A DNA stretch of 64,000 nt from an uncultured Clostridium sp. (lineage in GTDB: Bacteria; Bacillota; Clostridia; Lachnospirales; Lachnospiraceae). Location: positions 1-64,000 of the forward strand of contig USJW01000007.1 of the NCBI GenBank assembly GCA_900555045.1. The letters run 5' to 3'. The notes under the pieces are model-generated. The model worked only from the letters and a program-made list of their open reading frames with translations. It was not told the DNA's origin and ran no database searches. How positions within the stretch are numbered: the first letter of the stretch is position 1; each line of letters begins with the position of its first letter. The position numbers were made by a program, and so were the translations under genes. Shown here piece after piece: positions 8,015 to 16,587 of this stretch.

Positions 8015-9626
8015 AATCAGTCAGCTGAAGATGCCGCTGGGACACAGCGGGGACGGCCTGCGGGCCAAGGCGGCCAAGAGCCTTCGGGTCCGGGAGAACC
8101 GGATCAAGCATTTAAATATTGTCAAGCAGTCCGTGGACGCGCGAAAAAAGCCGGAGATCCGCTACAGCTACGTGGTGGATGTGACGCTTAGCGGCCTGGA
8201 CGCGGAGGGGGAAAAACAGCTGGTACATAGGCTGAGGGACCGGAACATCGCGGTCTCCCAGGAAAAGCCCTACCGCTGCCCGGACTGCGGGGAGGCGCCG
8301 CTTGACTGCCCGCCGGTGATCGTGGGGACCGGGCCTGCGGGATTATTTTGCGGGCTTATGCTGGCCAGAAAGGGCTACCGGCCGATCCTTCTGGAGCGCG
8401 GCCGGGATGTGGACGCCCGCACGAAGGACGTGGACGCCTTCTGGAACGGCGGTGACCTAAATCCCGCCTCCAACGTGCAGTTCGGGGAGGGGGGCGCCGG
8501 GACCTTTTCCGACGGAAAATTGAACACGCTTGTGAAGGACGCCTCCGGCCGGAACCGGGAGGTGTTAAAAATCCTGGTGGAGTTCGGGGCGGATCCCTCC
8601 ATCTGCTATGTCAATAAGCCACACATCGGCACAGACGTGCTGAGCCGGGTGGTGAAGGCTATCCGGCAGGAAATCGAACAGTTGGGCGGCCAGGTGCGCT
8701 TTATGAGCCAGGTGACGGATCTGGAGCTCTCAGACGGGCAGCTTCGGGCGCTTGTGGTCAACGGCTCTGAGCGCATTGAAGCCCAGGCGGCGGTGCTCGC
8801 CATCGGCCACAGCGCCAGGGACACCTTCCAGATGCTGCTGGAGAAGGGCCTTTCCATGGAGGCGAAGGCCTTCGCGGTGGGACTTCGCATTCAGCACCCC
8901 CAGGCCATGATCAATCGCAGCCAGTACGGGAGCGAGGAGGTAAGGGAGCTGGGGGCGGCGGATTACAAGCTCACCTTCAAGACCGGTGACGGGAGAGGAG
9001 TCTACTCCTTCTGCATGTGCCCGGGCGGCTACGTGGTCAACGCCTCCTCGGAGCCGGGGCGGCTGGCGGTCAACGGCATGAGCTACCACGGCAGGGCCGG
9101 GGAGAACGCCAACAGCGCCCTGATCGTGACCGTGACGCCGGAGGATTTTCCGGACCGGACTCCCCTGGGCGGAATGCACTTTCAGCGGAAGCTGGAGGAG
9201 GCGGCATTTGAACTCGGCGGGGGAAAGATACCGGTAGAACTCTACGGGGATTTTAAAGAAAACCGTCCCCCGTCCGGCGAATTCGGGCAGGTGCAGCCGC
9301 AGCTTAAGGGCGCATATCAGTTCGCCGACCTGCGCAAGCTGTGGCCCGAGGAGCTCTCCAGAGCGCTCATCGAGGGCGTGGAGGCGTTTGAGGGGATGAT
9401 CGCGGGCTTTTCCAGACCCGACGCCATCCTGGCGGGAATCGAGAGCCGCACCTCCTCCCCGGTGCGCATTCCAAGAGACGAGGGATTTGAGAGCAGCGTC
9501 CGGGGGATTTACCCCTGCGGCGAGGGCGCCGGGTACGCGGGCGGAATCACCTCGGCGGCCATGGACGGCTTAAAGACAGCGGAAGAAATTATCCGGCGCT
9601 ACGCGCCGTTAGAGGCGAAGGCCTGA
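8007..9626 (+). CDS. FAD-dependent dehydrogenase (COG2509 family)
   Basis: A 539-residue predicted FAD-utilising dehydrogenase. An N-terminal domain of about 95 residues (MIRISQLKMPLGHSGDGLR onward) precedes a CPDCG pair and the FAD motif VIVGTGPAGLFCGLMLARKG. Other conserved parts are FGEGGAGTFSDGKLNT and, near the C-terminus, YPCGEGAGYAGGITSAAMDG. The function of this widespread family is not established. The ATG at 8007 overlaps the previous gene; an in-frame ATG at 7977 would add ten residues with no better ribosome site. Confidence 0.88.
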   Translation: MIRISQLKMPLGHSGDGLRAKAAKSLRVRENRIKHLNIVKQSVDARKKPEIRYSYVVDVTLSGLDAEGEKQLVHRLRDRNIAVSQEKPYRCPDCGEAPLDCPPVIVGTGPAGLFCGLMLARKGYRPILLERGRDVDARTKDVDAFWNGGDLNPASNVQFGEGGAGTFSDGKLNTLVKDASGRNREVLKILVEFGADPSICYVNKPHIGTDVLSRVVKAIRQEIEQLGGQVRFMSQVTDLELSDGQLRALVVNGSERIEAQAAVLAIGHSARDTFQMLLEKGLSMEAKAFAVGLRIQHPQAMINRSQYGSEEVRELGAADYKLTFKTGDGRGVYSFCMCPGGYVVNASSEPGRLAVNGMSYHGRAGENANSALIVTVTPEDFPDRTPLGGMHFQRKLEEAAFELGGGKIPVELYGDFKENRPPSGEFGQVQPQLKGAYQFADLRKLWPEELSRALIEGVEAFEGMIAGFSRPDAILAGIESRTSSPVRIPRDEGFESSVRGIYPCGEGAGYAGGITSAAMDGLKTAEEIIRRYAPLEAKA

Positions 9627-9639
9627 AAGGAAATGAACG

Positions 9640-10503
9640 ATGCAGACATTGGAACGCCAAAATCTAAAGCAAAAGAAACGAATTGTGATCAAGATTGGCT
9701 CCTCGTCCCTGACCCACAGTGAGACGGGGGATCTGAATCTGTTGAAAATAGAGCAGCTGATCCGCGTGATCAGCGATTTAAAGGGCGAGGGCCGCGAGGT
9801 AGTGTTGGTGTCCTCCGGCGCCATCGCAGCGGGGCGGCAGGCCCTGGGACACACGAGGCGGCCGGACTCCCTGGCGCAGAAGCAGGCGTTTGCGGCGGTG
9901 GGCCAGGCGCGGCTGATGATGGTCTACCAGAAGCTGTTCGCGGAGTACAACCAGACCGCGGCCCAGGTGCTTCTGACCAAGGACACCATGGTCAACGACT
10001 CCTCCCGCTACAACGCCCAGAACACCTTTGACGAGCTGTTAAAGCTGGGAGCGATCCCGGTGGTCAACGAGAACGACACGGTGTCCACCTCCGAGATCCC
10101 CTACGTGGACAGCTTCGGCGACAACGACCGGCTGTCCGCCATCGTGACGGCGCTCATCGGCGGGGACCTTTTGATCCTGCTCTCCGACATCGACGGGCTC
10201 TACACCGACGACCCGCGCCGCAATCCCGAGGCGCGCTTTATCGGCATGGTGCCGGAGATCACCACAGAGTTTTTGTCCATGGGCAAGGACACCTCCAGCA
10301 GCGACGTGGGGACCGGGGGCATGTCCGCCAAGCTGGCGGCCGCCCGCATCGCCACGGACAGCGGGGCGGACATGGTGATCGCTAACGGAGATCACGTGGG
10401 CGTGATCCAGCAGATCATGGCGGGGGAGGAGAAGGGCACGCTGTTTTTGGCCCACCCGAATCTGGATTTTGACCTGATGCACTACCTGAACAACGAGTAC
10501 TAG
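9640..10503 (+). CDS. proB: Glutamate 5-kinase
   Basis: A 287-residue glutamate 5-kinase that phosphorylates glutamate in the first step of proline synthesis. The amino-acid-kinase fold is shown by VIKIGSSSLT at the N-terminus, VLVSSGAIAAG, NENDTVSTSEI and FGDNDRLSAIV. The length shows that the C-terminal PUA domain of the E. coli enzyme is missing, a common short form in Firmicutes. ATG 9640 lies 13 bases after the previous stop with AAAGGAA before it. proA, the next pathway step, follows two genes downstream in the same direction. Confidence 0.95.
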   Translation: MQTLERQNLKQKKRIVIKIGSSSLTHSETGDLNLLKIEQLIRVISDLKGEGREVVLVSSGAIAAGRQALGHTRRPDSLAQKQAFAAVGQARLMMVYQKLFAEYNQTAAQVLLTKDTMVNDSSRYNAQNTFDELLKLGAIPVVNENDTVSTSEIPYVDSFGDNDRLSAIVTALIGGDLLILLSDIDGLYTDDPRRNPEARFIGMVPEITTEFLSMGKDTSSSDVGTGGMSAKLAAARIATDSGADMVIANGDHVGVIQQIMAGEEKGTLFLAHPNLDFDLMHYLNNEY

Positions 10504-10526
10504 GAGAGTTAGGAGGAACCTACATA

Positions 10527-10748
10527 ATGGATGCAAACCAAATTGACAGAATCAACGAGCTGTACCACAAATCCAAGTCCGTGGGGCTGACGGAGGAGGA
10601 GAAGGCGGAGCAGGCTGCGCTGCGCCAGGAATACATCGCCGCCATCCGCGCCAGCCTGCGCGGGTCACTCAACAACATTTCCATCCAGGAGCCGGACGGG
10701 ACGATCACGGATCTGGGGAAAAAGCACGGCGGAATCAAAGAGGTGTAG
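10527..10748 (+). CDS. DUF896 family protein (YnzC-like)
   Basis: A 73-residue basic/acidic helical protein of the DUF896 (UPF0291, YnzC) family. The signature INELYHKSKSVGLTEEEKAE is at the N-terminus and is followed by a helix with LRQEYIAAIRASLRG. YnzC of B. subtilis is part of the LexA-controlled yneA operon, but the role of the family is unclear; no LexA box is visible here and the gene lies within the proline/folate cluster, an arrangement I have seen as typical of Lachnospiraceae. The ribosome site is TTAGGAGGAAC. Confidence 0.9.
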   Translation: MDANQIDRINELYHKSKSVGLTEEEKAEQAALRQEYIAAIRASLRGSLNNISIQEPDGTITDLGKKHGGIKEV

Positions 10749-10751
10749 CCC

Positions 10752-11333
10752 ATGGAGGCGGATATAAGGCTGGAGAAAAAGCGGCTGCGCCGGGAGATGC
10801 TAGCCCTCAGGGACGGGATGGAGCGGGAGCAGGCGGACCGGCTCAACCGCGCGCTGTATGAGCAGTTCGCAGCGTGCGGGGACCTCTTTAGCGGCCTGCC
10901 GGTCTACACCTACATCTCATACCGCAGGGAGGCGGACACCCGCGCCCTTATACGGGCCCTCTGGGCAAAAAATATCCCGGTGGCCGCCCCGCGGGTGGCG
11001 GGCCGGGATATGGATTTTTTCTGGATCTGCGGCGAGCAGGACCTGGCGGTGGGCTACCGGGGAATCCCCGAGCCGGCCTGCGGGTGCGCGCGGGCGGATG
11101 CGCAGGAAGCCCTCATCGTGGTCCCGGGGGCTGCCTTTGACCGACAGGGCTACCGGATCGGCTACGGGGGCGGCTTCTACGACCGCTTCCTGGAGCGGGA
11201 GCCCGGACATCGGGCCATGGGGCTGGCCTACGGCTTCCAGCTTTTGGAGCGCCTGCTGCATGAGGACTGCGACCGGCCGGTGGGGGGAATTCTAACCCAG
11301 GAGGGACTGGTAAAATGTGGAAGCGGCTTTTAA
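10752..11333 (+). CDS. 5-formyltetrahydrofolate cyclo-ligase
   Basis: A 193-residue enzyme that converts 5-formyl-THF to 5,10-methenyl-THF using ATP. The N-terminal helix (EKKRLRREMLALRDGM) and the family signature IGYGGGFYDRFL near residues 136-147 are clear, as is the VPGAAFD segment before it. Length matches the family. It starts only three bases after the DUF896 stop, so it is part of the same operon. In B. subtilis this family is named YqgN. The C-terminus GILTQEGLV is slightly extended. Confidence 0.93.
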   Translation: MEADIRLEKKRLRREMLALRDGMEREQADRLNRALYEQFAACGDLFSGLPVYTYISYRREADTRALIRALWAKNIPVAAPRVAGRDMDFFWICGEQDLAVGYRGIPEPACGCARADAQEALIVVPGAAFDRQGYRIGYGGGFYDRFLEREPGHRAMGLAYGFQLLERLLHEDCDRPVGGILTQEGLVKCGSGF

Positions 11334-11348
11334 ATTGCGGCCAGGCGG

Positions 11349-11378
11349 TAGACTTTTCAAGGTTTTCTGTGGTATCAT
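11349..11378 (+). promoter_or_regulatory. Possible promoter upstream of proA
   Basis: TAGACT (11349-11354), spacer of 18, TATCAT (11373-11378), in the 86-base gap before proA. Both hexamers have mismatches, so proA may be read both from here and from the upstream operon. Confidence 0.35.
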
Positions 11379-11419
11379 TGACCATATCAGAGCGTTTGTG
11401 AATAATGAGGGAGATTCGT

Positions 11420-12661
11420 ATGACATTGAATGAGATCGGCTATCAGGCCAAGGAGGTGTCCCGGGTGCTCGGCACTTTGGGATCGCGCGAGAAAAATATG
11501 GGCCTCGAGGAGGCTGCCAGGGCACTGCTCGAGGACGAGGAGGAGATTCTTGAGGCGAACCGCGAGGACTGCGAGAAGGCGAAAAACGGCGGCATGAGCC
11601 AGGGGCTTTTGGACCGGCTCCAGCTGACGCCCGCCCGGGTGCAGGCCATGGCGGACGGCCTTTTGCAGGTGGCCGCGCTGGAGGACCCGGTGGGGGAGGT
11701 GCTGTCCATGAAGCTGCGCCCCAACGGCCTTCAGATCGGCCAGAAGCGGGTCCCCTTGGGGGTGATCGGCATGATCTACGAGGCGCGCCCAAACGTGACG
11801 GCGGACGCCTTCGGCCTTTGCTTTAAGAGCGGAAACGCGGTTATTTTAAAGGGCGGAAGCGATGCCATCCGCTCCAATCAGGCGATCGTCGGCTGCCTGC
11901 GAAAGGGCCTTCTGCGGGCCGGGCTGCCGGAGGATGCGGTGCAGCTTGTGGAGGACACCAGCAGGGAGACCACAAAGGAGCTCATGCGCTTAAACCAGTA
12001 CATCGATGTGCTGATCCCAAGAGGGGGCGCGGGGCTGATCCGCGCGGTGGTGGAGAACAGCACGGTGCCCGTGATCGAGACGGGGACGGGAAACTGCCAC
12101 ATCTACGTGGATGAGTCCGCCGACCTAAACATGGCACTTGACATTATCTACAACGCCAAGACCCAGCGGATCGGCGTGTGCAACGCCTGCGAGTCCCTGG
12201 TGGTGCACCGGGCCGTGGCGGAGCAGTTTTTGCCGCTCCTTAAGGAGCGCTTATCCAGAAAGCAGGTGGAGATCCGCGCCGACGAGGCGGCCTGCGCCAT
12301 CGAGCCGTCCTTCACCCCGGCCACGGAGGAGGACTGGGGGACCGAGTACCTGGACTACATCCTGTCGTTAAAGCTGGTGGACTCCCTCGACGAGGCCATC
12401 CAGCACATCAACCACTACAATACAGGCCATTCCGAGGCCATCATCACGTCGGATTATTTTAATGCCCAGCGCTTCTTAAACGAGGTGGACGCTGCGGCGG
12501 TGTACGCCAACGCCTCCACCCGGTTTACGGACGGGGAGGAGTTCGGCTTTGGGGCGGAGATCGGCATCAGCACCCAGAAGCTGCACGCCAGGGGTCCCAT
12601 GGGCTTAAAAGAGCTGACGACCACAAAATACATCATATACGGGGACGGCCAGATCCGATAG
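11420..12661 (+). CDS. proA: Gamma-glutamyl phosphate reductase
   Basis: A 413-residue enzyme of the aldehyde dehydrogenase superfamily that reduces gamma-glutamyl phosphate to glutamate semialdehyde, the second proline step. The signature block around [11 protein letters not shown] holds the catalytic Cys; IPRGGAGLI and the C-terminal [20 protein letters not shown] are also typical. Start ATG 11420 is preferred because AGGGAG lies 8 bases before it; ATG 11405 would add five residues with no ribosome site. It works with ProB encoded upstream. Confidence 0.95.
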   Translation: MTLNEIGYQAKEVSRVLGTLGSREKNMGLEEAARALLEDEEEILEANREDCEKAKNGGMSQGLLDRLQLTPARVQAMADGLLQVAALEDPVGEVLSMKLRPNGLQIGQKRVPLGVIGMIYEARPNVTADAFGLCFKSGNAVILKGGSDAIRSNQAIVGCLRKGLLRAGLPEDAVQLVEDTSRETTKELMRLNQYIDVLIPRGGAGLIRAVVENSTVPVIETGTGNCHIYVDESADLNMALDIIYNAKTQRIGVCNACESLVVHRAVAEQFLPLLKERLSRKQVEIRADEAACAIEPSFTPATEEDWGTEYLDYILSLKLVDSLDEAIQHINHYNTGHSEAIITSDYFNAQRFLNEVDAAAVYANASTRFTDGEEFGFGAEIGISTQKLHARGPMGLKELTTTKYIIYGDGQIR

Positions 12662-12691
12662 GCAGGCGGTTCTAGAAAAGAGGAATACTTC

Positions 12692-13249
12692 ATGTCAGAC
12701 AGAGAAAACAAAGAGAAGGAACCGATCGACTGGAAGGCGGAGATTATCAGCTGGATTCAGATCATCGTGGCCGCCGTGGCGATCGCCTTCGTGCTCAATA
12801 ACTTTATCATCGCCAACAGCCGCGTTCCAACCGGCTCCATGATCCCCACGATCATGTCCAAGAGCCGCGTGATCGGCTCACGGCTGTCCTACATTAACAG
12901 CGACCCGGAGCGGGGGGATGTGGTGATCTTCCATTTCCCGGACGATCCCACCGGCAAGACCTACTATGTGAAGCGGGTGATCGGCCTGCCGGGGGAGACG
13001 GTGAACATCGTGGACGGCAAGGTCTACATCGACGACTCCGAGACACCCCTCGACGAGCCCTACCTGGCGGAGCCGATGGAGGGCTCCTGGGGGCCCTACC
13101 AGGTGCCGGAGGACAGCTACTTTATGCTGGGCGACAACCGGAATAACTCCCTGGACGCCAGGTTCTGGGATGAACAGTACGTGAAAAAGGACAAAATTAT
13201 CGCCAAGGTGCTGTTCTGTTATTTCCCGAAGATAAAGAAAGTGGTATAG
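12692..13249 (+). CDS. lepB: Signal peptidase I (first copy)
   Basis: A 185-residue type I signal peptidase with a short cytoplasmic head, one membrane anchor (about residues 20-40) and an outer catalytic domain. The Ser-Lys dyad is seen in RVPTGSMIPT (Ser49) and YYVKRVIGLPGE (Lys94), and the conserved GDNRNNSLDAR box is present. It removes signal peptides from exported proteins such as the many predicted here. The ribosome site is AAGAGGAA before ATG 12692. A second signal peptidase is encoded at 25.4 kb; multiple copies are common in Firmicutes. A strong hairpin follows directly. Confidence 0.95.
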   Translation: MSDRENKEKEPIDWKAEIISWIQIIVAAVAIAFVLNNFIIANSRVPTGSMIPTIMSKSRVIGSRLSYINSDPERGDVVIFHFPDDPTGKTYYVKRVIGLPGETVNIVDGKVYIDDSETPLDEPYLAEPMEGSWGPYQVPEDSYFMLGDNRNNSLDARFWDEQYVKKDKIIAKVLFCYFPKIKKVV

Positions 13250-13254
13250 AATTC

Positions 13255-13292
13255 AGGAGGCACAGCCCATGTGATATCGGGCTGTGCCTCCT
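13255..13292. terminator. Perfect-stem hairpin between convergent genes
   Basis: AGGAGGCACAGCCC (13255-13268) and its exact complement (13279-13292) with a 10-base loop. It lies between the converging lepB and acetamidase genes and probably ends transcription from both sides; the T-run on the plus strand is short (GTTTGTATT). Confidence 0.75.
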
Positions 13293-13304
13293 GTTTGTAT
13301 TGGC

Positions 13305-14612
13305 TTATTTTTCCGGGTAGAGGTGATACTGTTCCTCCACCAGCTCCCAGAGGCCGCAGGCCTCGAGCTTTGCCCTGGGAACCCGCAGGGTGATGGTCAC
13401 GACGCCGGGGGCGCGGCCGATCTCGATGGCGCCGGAGATGGTCACGCGGTTCTGCACCTCGGGGACGCTCATCTCAAAGAGCTCGGCCGCCCGGGCCAGG
13501 CCGTTGTCGATGGCCAGATTTAAGTTGGCGCCCGTCCCGATCACGCTGATGGGGGCGGAGTCCTCAAAGCCGGTCATTCCCCACTTCTGCGCCTCGTGCA
13601 TTGCCATGGCCTTCTCCGCGCGGGTGAGCGGCCGTGCCAGGTAGGGGATGTCCTCCGGGCAGGGAAGGAGAAGCGGTCCGTCGATGGGCAGATTGTGGAT
13701 CACGTGGACGCGGAGCGTGACGGCGGCCGACACATCGCAGGTGTGCCCCGCGATCTCGCCCTCGCCCTGCATGGCGTGCACATCGCCCACGTACACGCCG
13801 CCGCCCTCCACCTTCACCGGGCAGATTAGGACGGCCCCGGCGCGCACCTTGTTGATGTCCATGTGCCCGTCCGTCTTGTCCTTAAGCGTCTCCTCCGTCT
13901 GGCAGTACTCGTGGGGCGCGCCCAGAAGGAAGCTGCCGAAGTCGCCGGCGTTGTGGGAGTCCGGCAGGGGCCTGGCGGGGGTGGTGCCCAGCTGGCCGAT
14001 GAAGGGGCGAAGCCGGGTGGCGATCCCGGGAAGGTCCGAGGGAGCCAGGGCGACCACCGGATTCTGGATGGAATTGTCCGGGGTCTGCATGTAGTGCCGT
14101 CCGTCCGCGGCGATGCGCTCGGCGGCCGGACGGTCCACGGTCAGCCCGATCTCGCGGGCCTCGTCAAACACGATGGTGTAGCCGTTTGTGAAGGCGAAGG
14201 GAGACACCGGCGCGCCGCACTTGTCGCAGCGGACCGCATCCGGCCCGATTCCCTCCAGGTGGCTGGGCGGATTTTTGGTGCCGCAGGACGGGCAGACCCG
14301 GGCCACGAAGGGATCACCCACAAAGCGCCCCTCGATGGTGCGGTCGTTGCCGGATGCGGTGGCGTCGGAGGTAACCCGGACCGCCTCAATCCGGATGGCG
14401 ATGGCGTCCCCCGGCCTGGCCCCCTCCACGTAGACCGGCTGCGTCACCTCGTGTCCGCCACGAAGCTCGGGGGTGATCATAGGCCCCCAGCAGCCCGCGG
14501 CAGTGTTTGCAAGAATTCTTCCCCCATCCTTTACCGGGCCCAGCATCTCTTTGCCTGGATCCAGCACCCCGTTGGTGTAGCTGTTTACAAGTACCGTCTG
14601 TTTTGTACTCAT
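13305..14612 (-). CDS. Acetamidase/formamidase family protein
   Basis: A 435-residue predicted amidase of the acetamidase/formamidase (FmdA/AmdA) family, which releases ammonia from short amides. Conserved features are GGHEVTQPVYVEGARPGD near residue 50, DVHAMQGEGEIAGHTCDVSA and SVIGTGANLNLAIDNGLARA. Between them is a possible zinc ribbon made of CPSCG and, 19 residues on, CDKCG. The start at 14612 has an excellent ribosome site (AATGAGGAGG); upstream in-frame ATGs up to 14771 are rejected. The gene stands alone, facing lepB, and its promoter is back to back with that of the ABC exporter. Substrate cannot be read from sequence. Confidence 0.85.
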   Translation of the reverse strand: MSTKQTVLVNSYTNGVLDPGKEMLGPVKDGGRILANTAAGCWGPMITPELRGGHEVTQPVYVEGARPGDAIAIRIEAVRVTSDATASGNDRTIEGRFVGDPFVARVCPSCGTKNPPSHLEGIGPDAVRCDKCGAPVSPFAFTNGYTIVFDEAREIGLTVDRPAAERIAADGRHYMQTPDNSIQNPVVALAPSDLPGIATRLRPFIGQLGTTPARPLPDSHNAGDFGSFLLGAPHEYCQTEETLKDKTDGHMDINKVRAGAVLICPVKVEGGGVYVGDVHAMQGEGEIAGHTCDVSAAVTLRVHVIHNLPIDGPLLLPCPEDIPYLARPLTRAEKAMAMHEAQKWGMTGFEDSAPISVIGTGANLNLAIDNGLARAAELFEMSVPEVQNRVTISGAIEIGRAPGVVTITLRVPRAKLEACGLWELVEEQYHLYPEK

Positions 14613-14632
14613 TGAGAATACCTCCTCATTTA

Positions 14633-14685
14633 TGTGGGAATGTCCACAATCGAGCGGTGAACCTGTTGCTGCTATCTCCATTATA
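14633..14685 (-). promoter_or_regulatory. Acetamidase promoter region with short palindrome
   Basis: On the minus strand a TATAAT -10 box lies at 14680-14685 with only a poor -35. Between it and the start codon is the inverted repeat TGTGG-N6-CCACA (14633-14648), which could be an operator or leader hairpin. Confidence 0.4.
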
Positions 14686-14732
14686 CTCCTGTTCACGCGC
14701 GGCCGCATCACAAATTTACCGGCGGGTACCCA

Positions 14733-14761
14733 TTGAAAAACCCGGGGAAATGGTCTAAAAT
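14733..14761 (+). promoter_or_regulatory. Sigma-A-type promoter of the ABC exporter operon
   Basis: TTGAAA (14733-14738), spacer of 17, TAAAAT (14756-14761). It leaves a leader of about 85 bases that contains an imperfect GC-rich hairpin (about 14793-14826). Confidence 0.55.
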
Positions 14762-14851
14762 AGTAAATCATGGAAAAGAATGAAAGGGGAAACCGGTTGA
14801 CGCCGTTTTGACGGGGGGTGCCGGTTATTTCACTTTATTCGGGGGAGCCTT

Positions 14852-16582
14852 ATGAAACGCATTGTGACGTACTATCTGCGCCCGTATTATCTGCGGATGA
14901 CGGTGGGATTCTGTATCAAATTTACCGGCACCTGTCTGGACTTATGCCTTCCCTGGGTGCTGGCCCGGATGATCGACGTGGTGATCCCGGCGGGCGAGCG
15001 GCGCTTAATCTTTGTGTGGGGACTCATCATGCTGGGGCTGGCGGCGGGGGCGGCCATCTGCAATATCACAGCCAACCGCATGGCGGCGAGAGTGGCCTCC
15101 GGCGCCACCCAGGCGGTGAGGGCGGATCTGTTCCGGAAGGTGATGTATCTGTCGGACAGCCAGTCCGGGGAGGTGGGAAAGCCATCCCTGATCTCGCGGC
15201 TCACCACGGATACCTACAATGTCTACAATGTGATCGGGAGAGTCCAGCGCCTCGGGGTGCGGGCTCCCCTTTTGCTGCTCGGGGGACTGATGATCACCAT
15301 GACGCTGGACGCGCACCTGGCCTGCATCCTGCTGGCCGCGCTGGCGATTTTGGGGGTTGTTGTGACGCTGGTGTCCCGAAAGAGCGTGCCCATGTACGGG
15401 CAGCTGCAAAAGTCTCTGGACCGGCTGGTGCTGTCGGTGCGGGAGAATATCGCCGGAATCCGGGTGATCAAGGCGCTGTCCAGGGAGGACTGGGAGAAGG
15501 AGCGCTTTTCCCAGGTGAATGACCAGGTGGTGAGCCGGGAGAAGGCGGCGGGTCTGACCATGGCGGTGATCAACCCGGTGATGAACTTAGTCTTAAATCT
15601 GGGCCTGGTGGCCATCGTGGTGGCCGGGGCCTGGCGCGTGAACAATGGTCTGACCGAGATCGGAAAGATTCTGGCCTTCCTCACCTACTTTACCATCATA
15701 CTGAACGCCCTACTGTCCATCTCCAAGATGATCGCCACCCTGTCCCGCGGCGTCGCCTCCGCGGACCGGATCGAGGCGGTGCTGGCGATGGAGGAAGCGC
15801 TGCCGGTGGAGGAAGCTCTGGCGGGGGAACGCGGCGGGGCAAAAGAGAGCGGCGGACCGGCGCACATATCCTTCGACCACGTGGATTTCTCCTACACCGA
15901 GGGCAAGCGCAACCTGGAGGATATCAGCTTCTCCTTAAAGCGCGGGGAAACCCTGGGGATCGTTGGGGCCACGGGATCGGGAAAATCCACCGTCTTAAAG
16001 CTTCTCCTGCGGTTCTACGACGCCACAGCCGGCTCGGTGCGAGTCTGCGGCCGGGACGTGCGGACGTACCCGCTAAGGGAGCTGCGGCAAAAATTCGGGG
16101 TGGTGTTCCAGAACGATGTGATCTTTGAGAACAGCATCCTGGAGAACGTGCGCATGGGCCGGGACCTGCGGGCGGAGGACATCGGCACGGCCCTGGCCTG
16201 CGCCCAGGCGGAGGAGTTTGTGATGGAGAAATCGGGCCATCTGGAGGAAAAACTGAACATCCGCGGCGCTAACCTAAGCGGCGGGCAGAAGCAGCGCCTG
16301 CTGATCGCCAGGGCCCTGGCCGGAAAGCCGGAGATCCTGATTCTGGACGACTCCTCCAGCGCCTTAGACTACCGGACGGACGCGCAGCTTCGCGCTGCCC
16401 TAAAGGAGCGCTTCCCGGACACCACAAAGATCATCGTGGCCCAGCGGGTCAGCTCCATCCTCCACGCGGACCAGATCATGGTGCTCCTCGACGGCAGGGT
16501 GCAGGGACTGGGAACTCACGAACAGCTTTTGGCGGACTGCGAGGCCTATCGCAGGATTGTCCGCTCACAGATGGGAGCGTGA
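14852..16582 (+). CDS. ABC exporter half-transporter, degenerate-site subunit
   Basis: A 576-residue half-transporter: six membrane helices (residues about 15-300) followed by an ATPase domain. Walker A is GATGSGKST, signature LSGGQKQR, and Walker B LILDDSSSALD, where the usual catalytic Glu is replaced by Asp. With the partner gene downstream it should form a heterodimer with one canonical and one degenerate ATP site, like TM287/288 or BmrC/BmrD. Substrate is unknown; such pairs export drugs, lipids or peptides. ATG 14852 follows GGGGGAG. The stop touches the next start region. Confidence 0.9.
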   Translation: MKRIVTYYLRPYYLRMTVGFCIKFTGTCLDLCLPWVLARMIDVVIPAGERRLIFVWGLIMLGLAAGAAICNITANRMAARVASGATQAVRADLFRKVMYLSDSQSGEVGKPSLISRLTTDTYNVYNVIGRVQRLGVRAPLLLLGGLMITMTLDAHLACILLAALAILGVVVTLVSRKSVPMYGQLQKSLDRLVLSVRENIAGIRVIKALSREDWEKERFSQVNDQVVSREKAAGLTMAVINPVMNLVLNLGLVAIVVAGAWRVNNGLTEIGKILAFLTYFTIILNALLSISKMIATLSRGVASADRIEAVLAMEEALPVEEALAGERGGAKESGGPAHISFDHVDFSYTEGKRNLEDISFSLKRGETLGIVGATGSGKSTVLKLLLRFYDATAGSVRVCGRDVRTYPLRELRQKFGVVFQNDVIFENSILENVRMGRDLRAEDIGTALACAQAEEFVMEKSGHLEEKLNIRGANLSGGQKQRLLIARALAGKPEILILDDSSSALDYRTDAQLRAALKERFPDTTKIIVAQRVSSILHADQIMVLLDGRVQGLGTHEQLLADCEAYRRIVRSQMGA

Positions 16583-16587
16583 CGGGC

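Noticed and set aside
13863..14615. Plus-strand frame of 250 codons inside the acetamidase gene
   Set aside because: It is opposite a conserved enzyme gene and has no ribosome site or family pattern.
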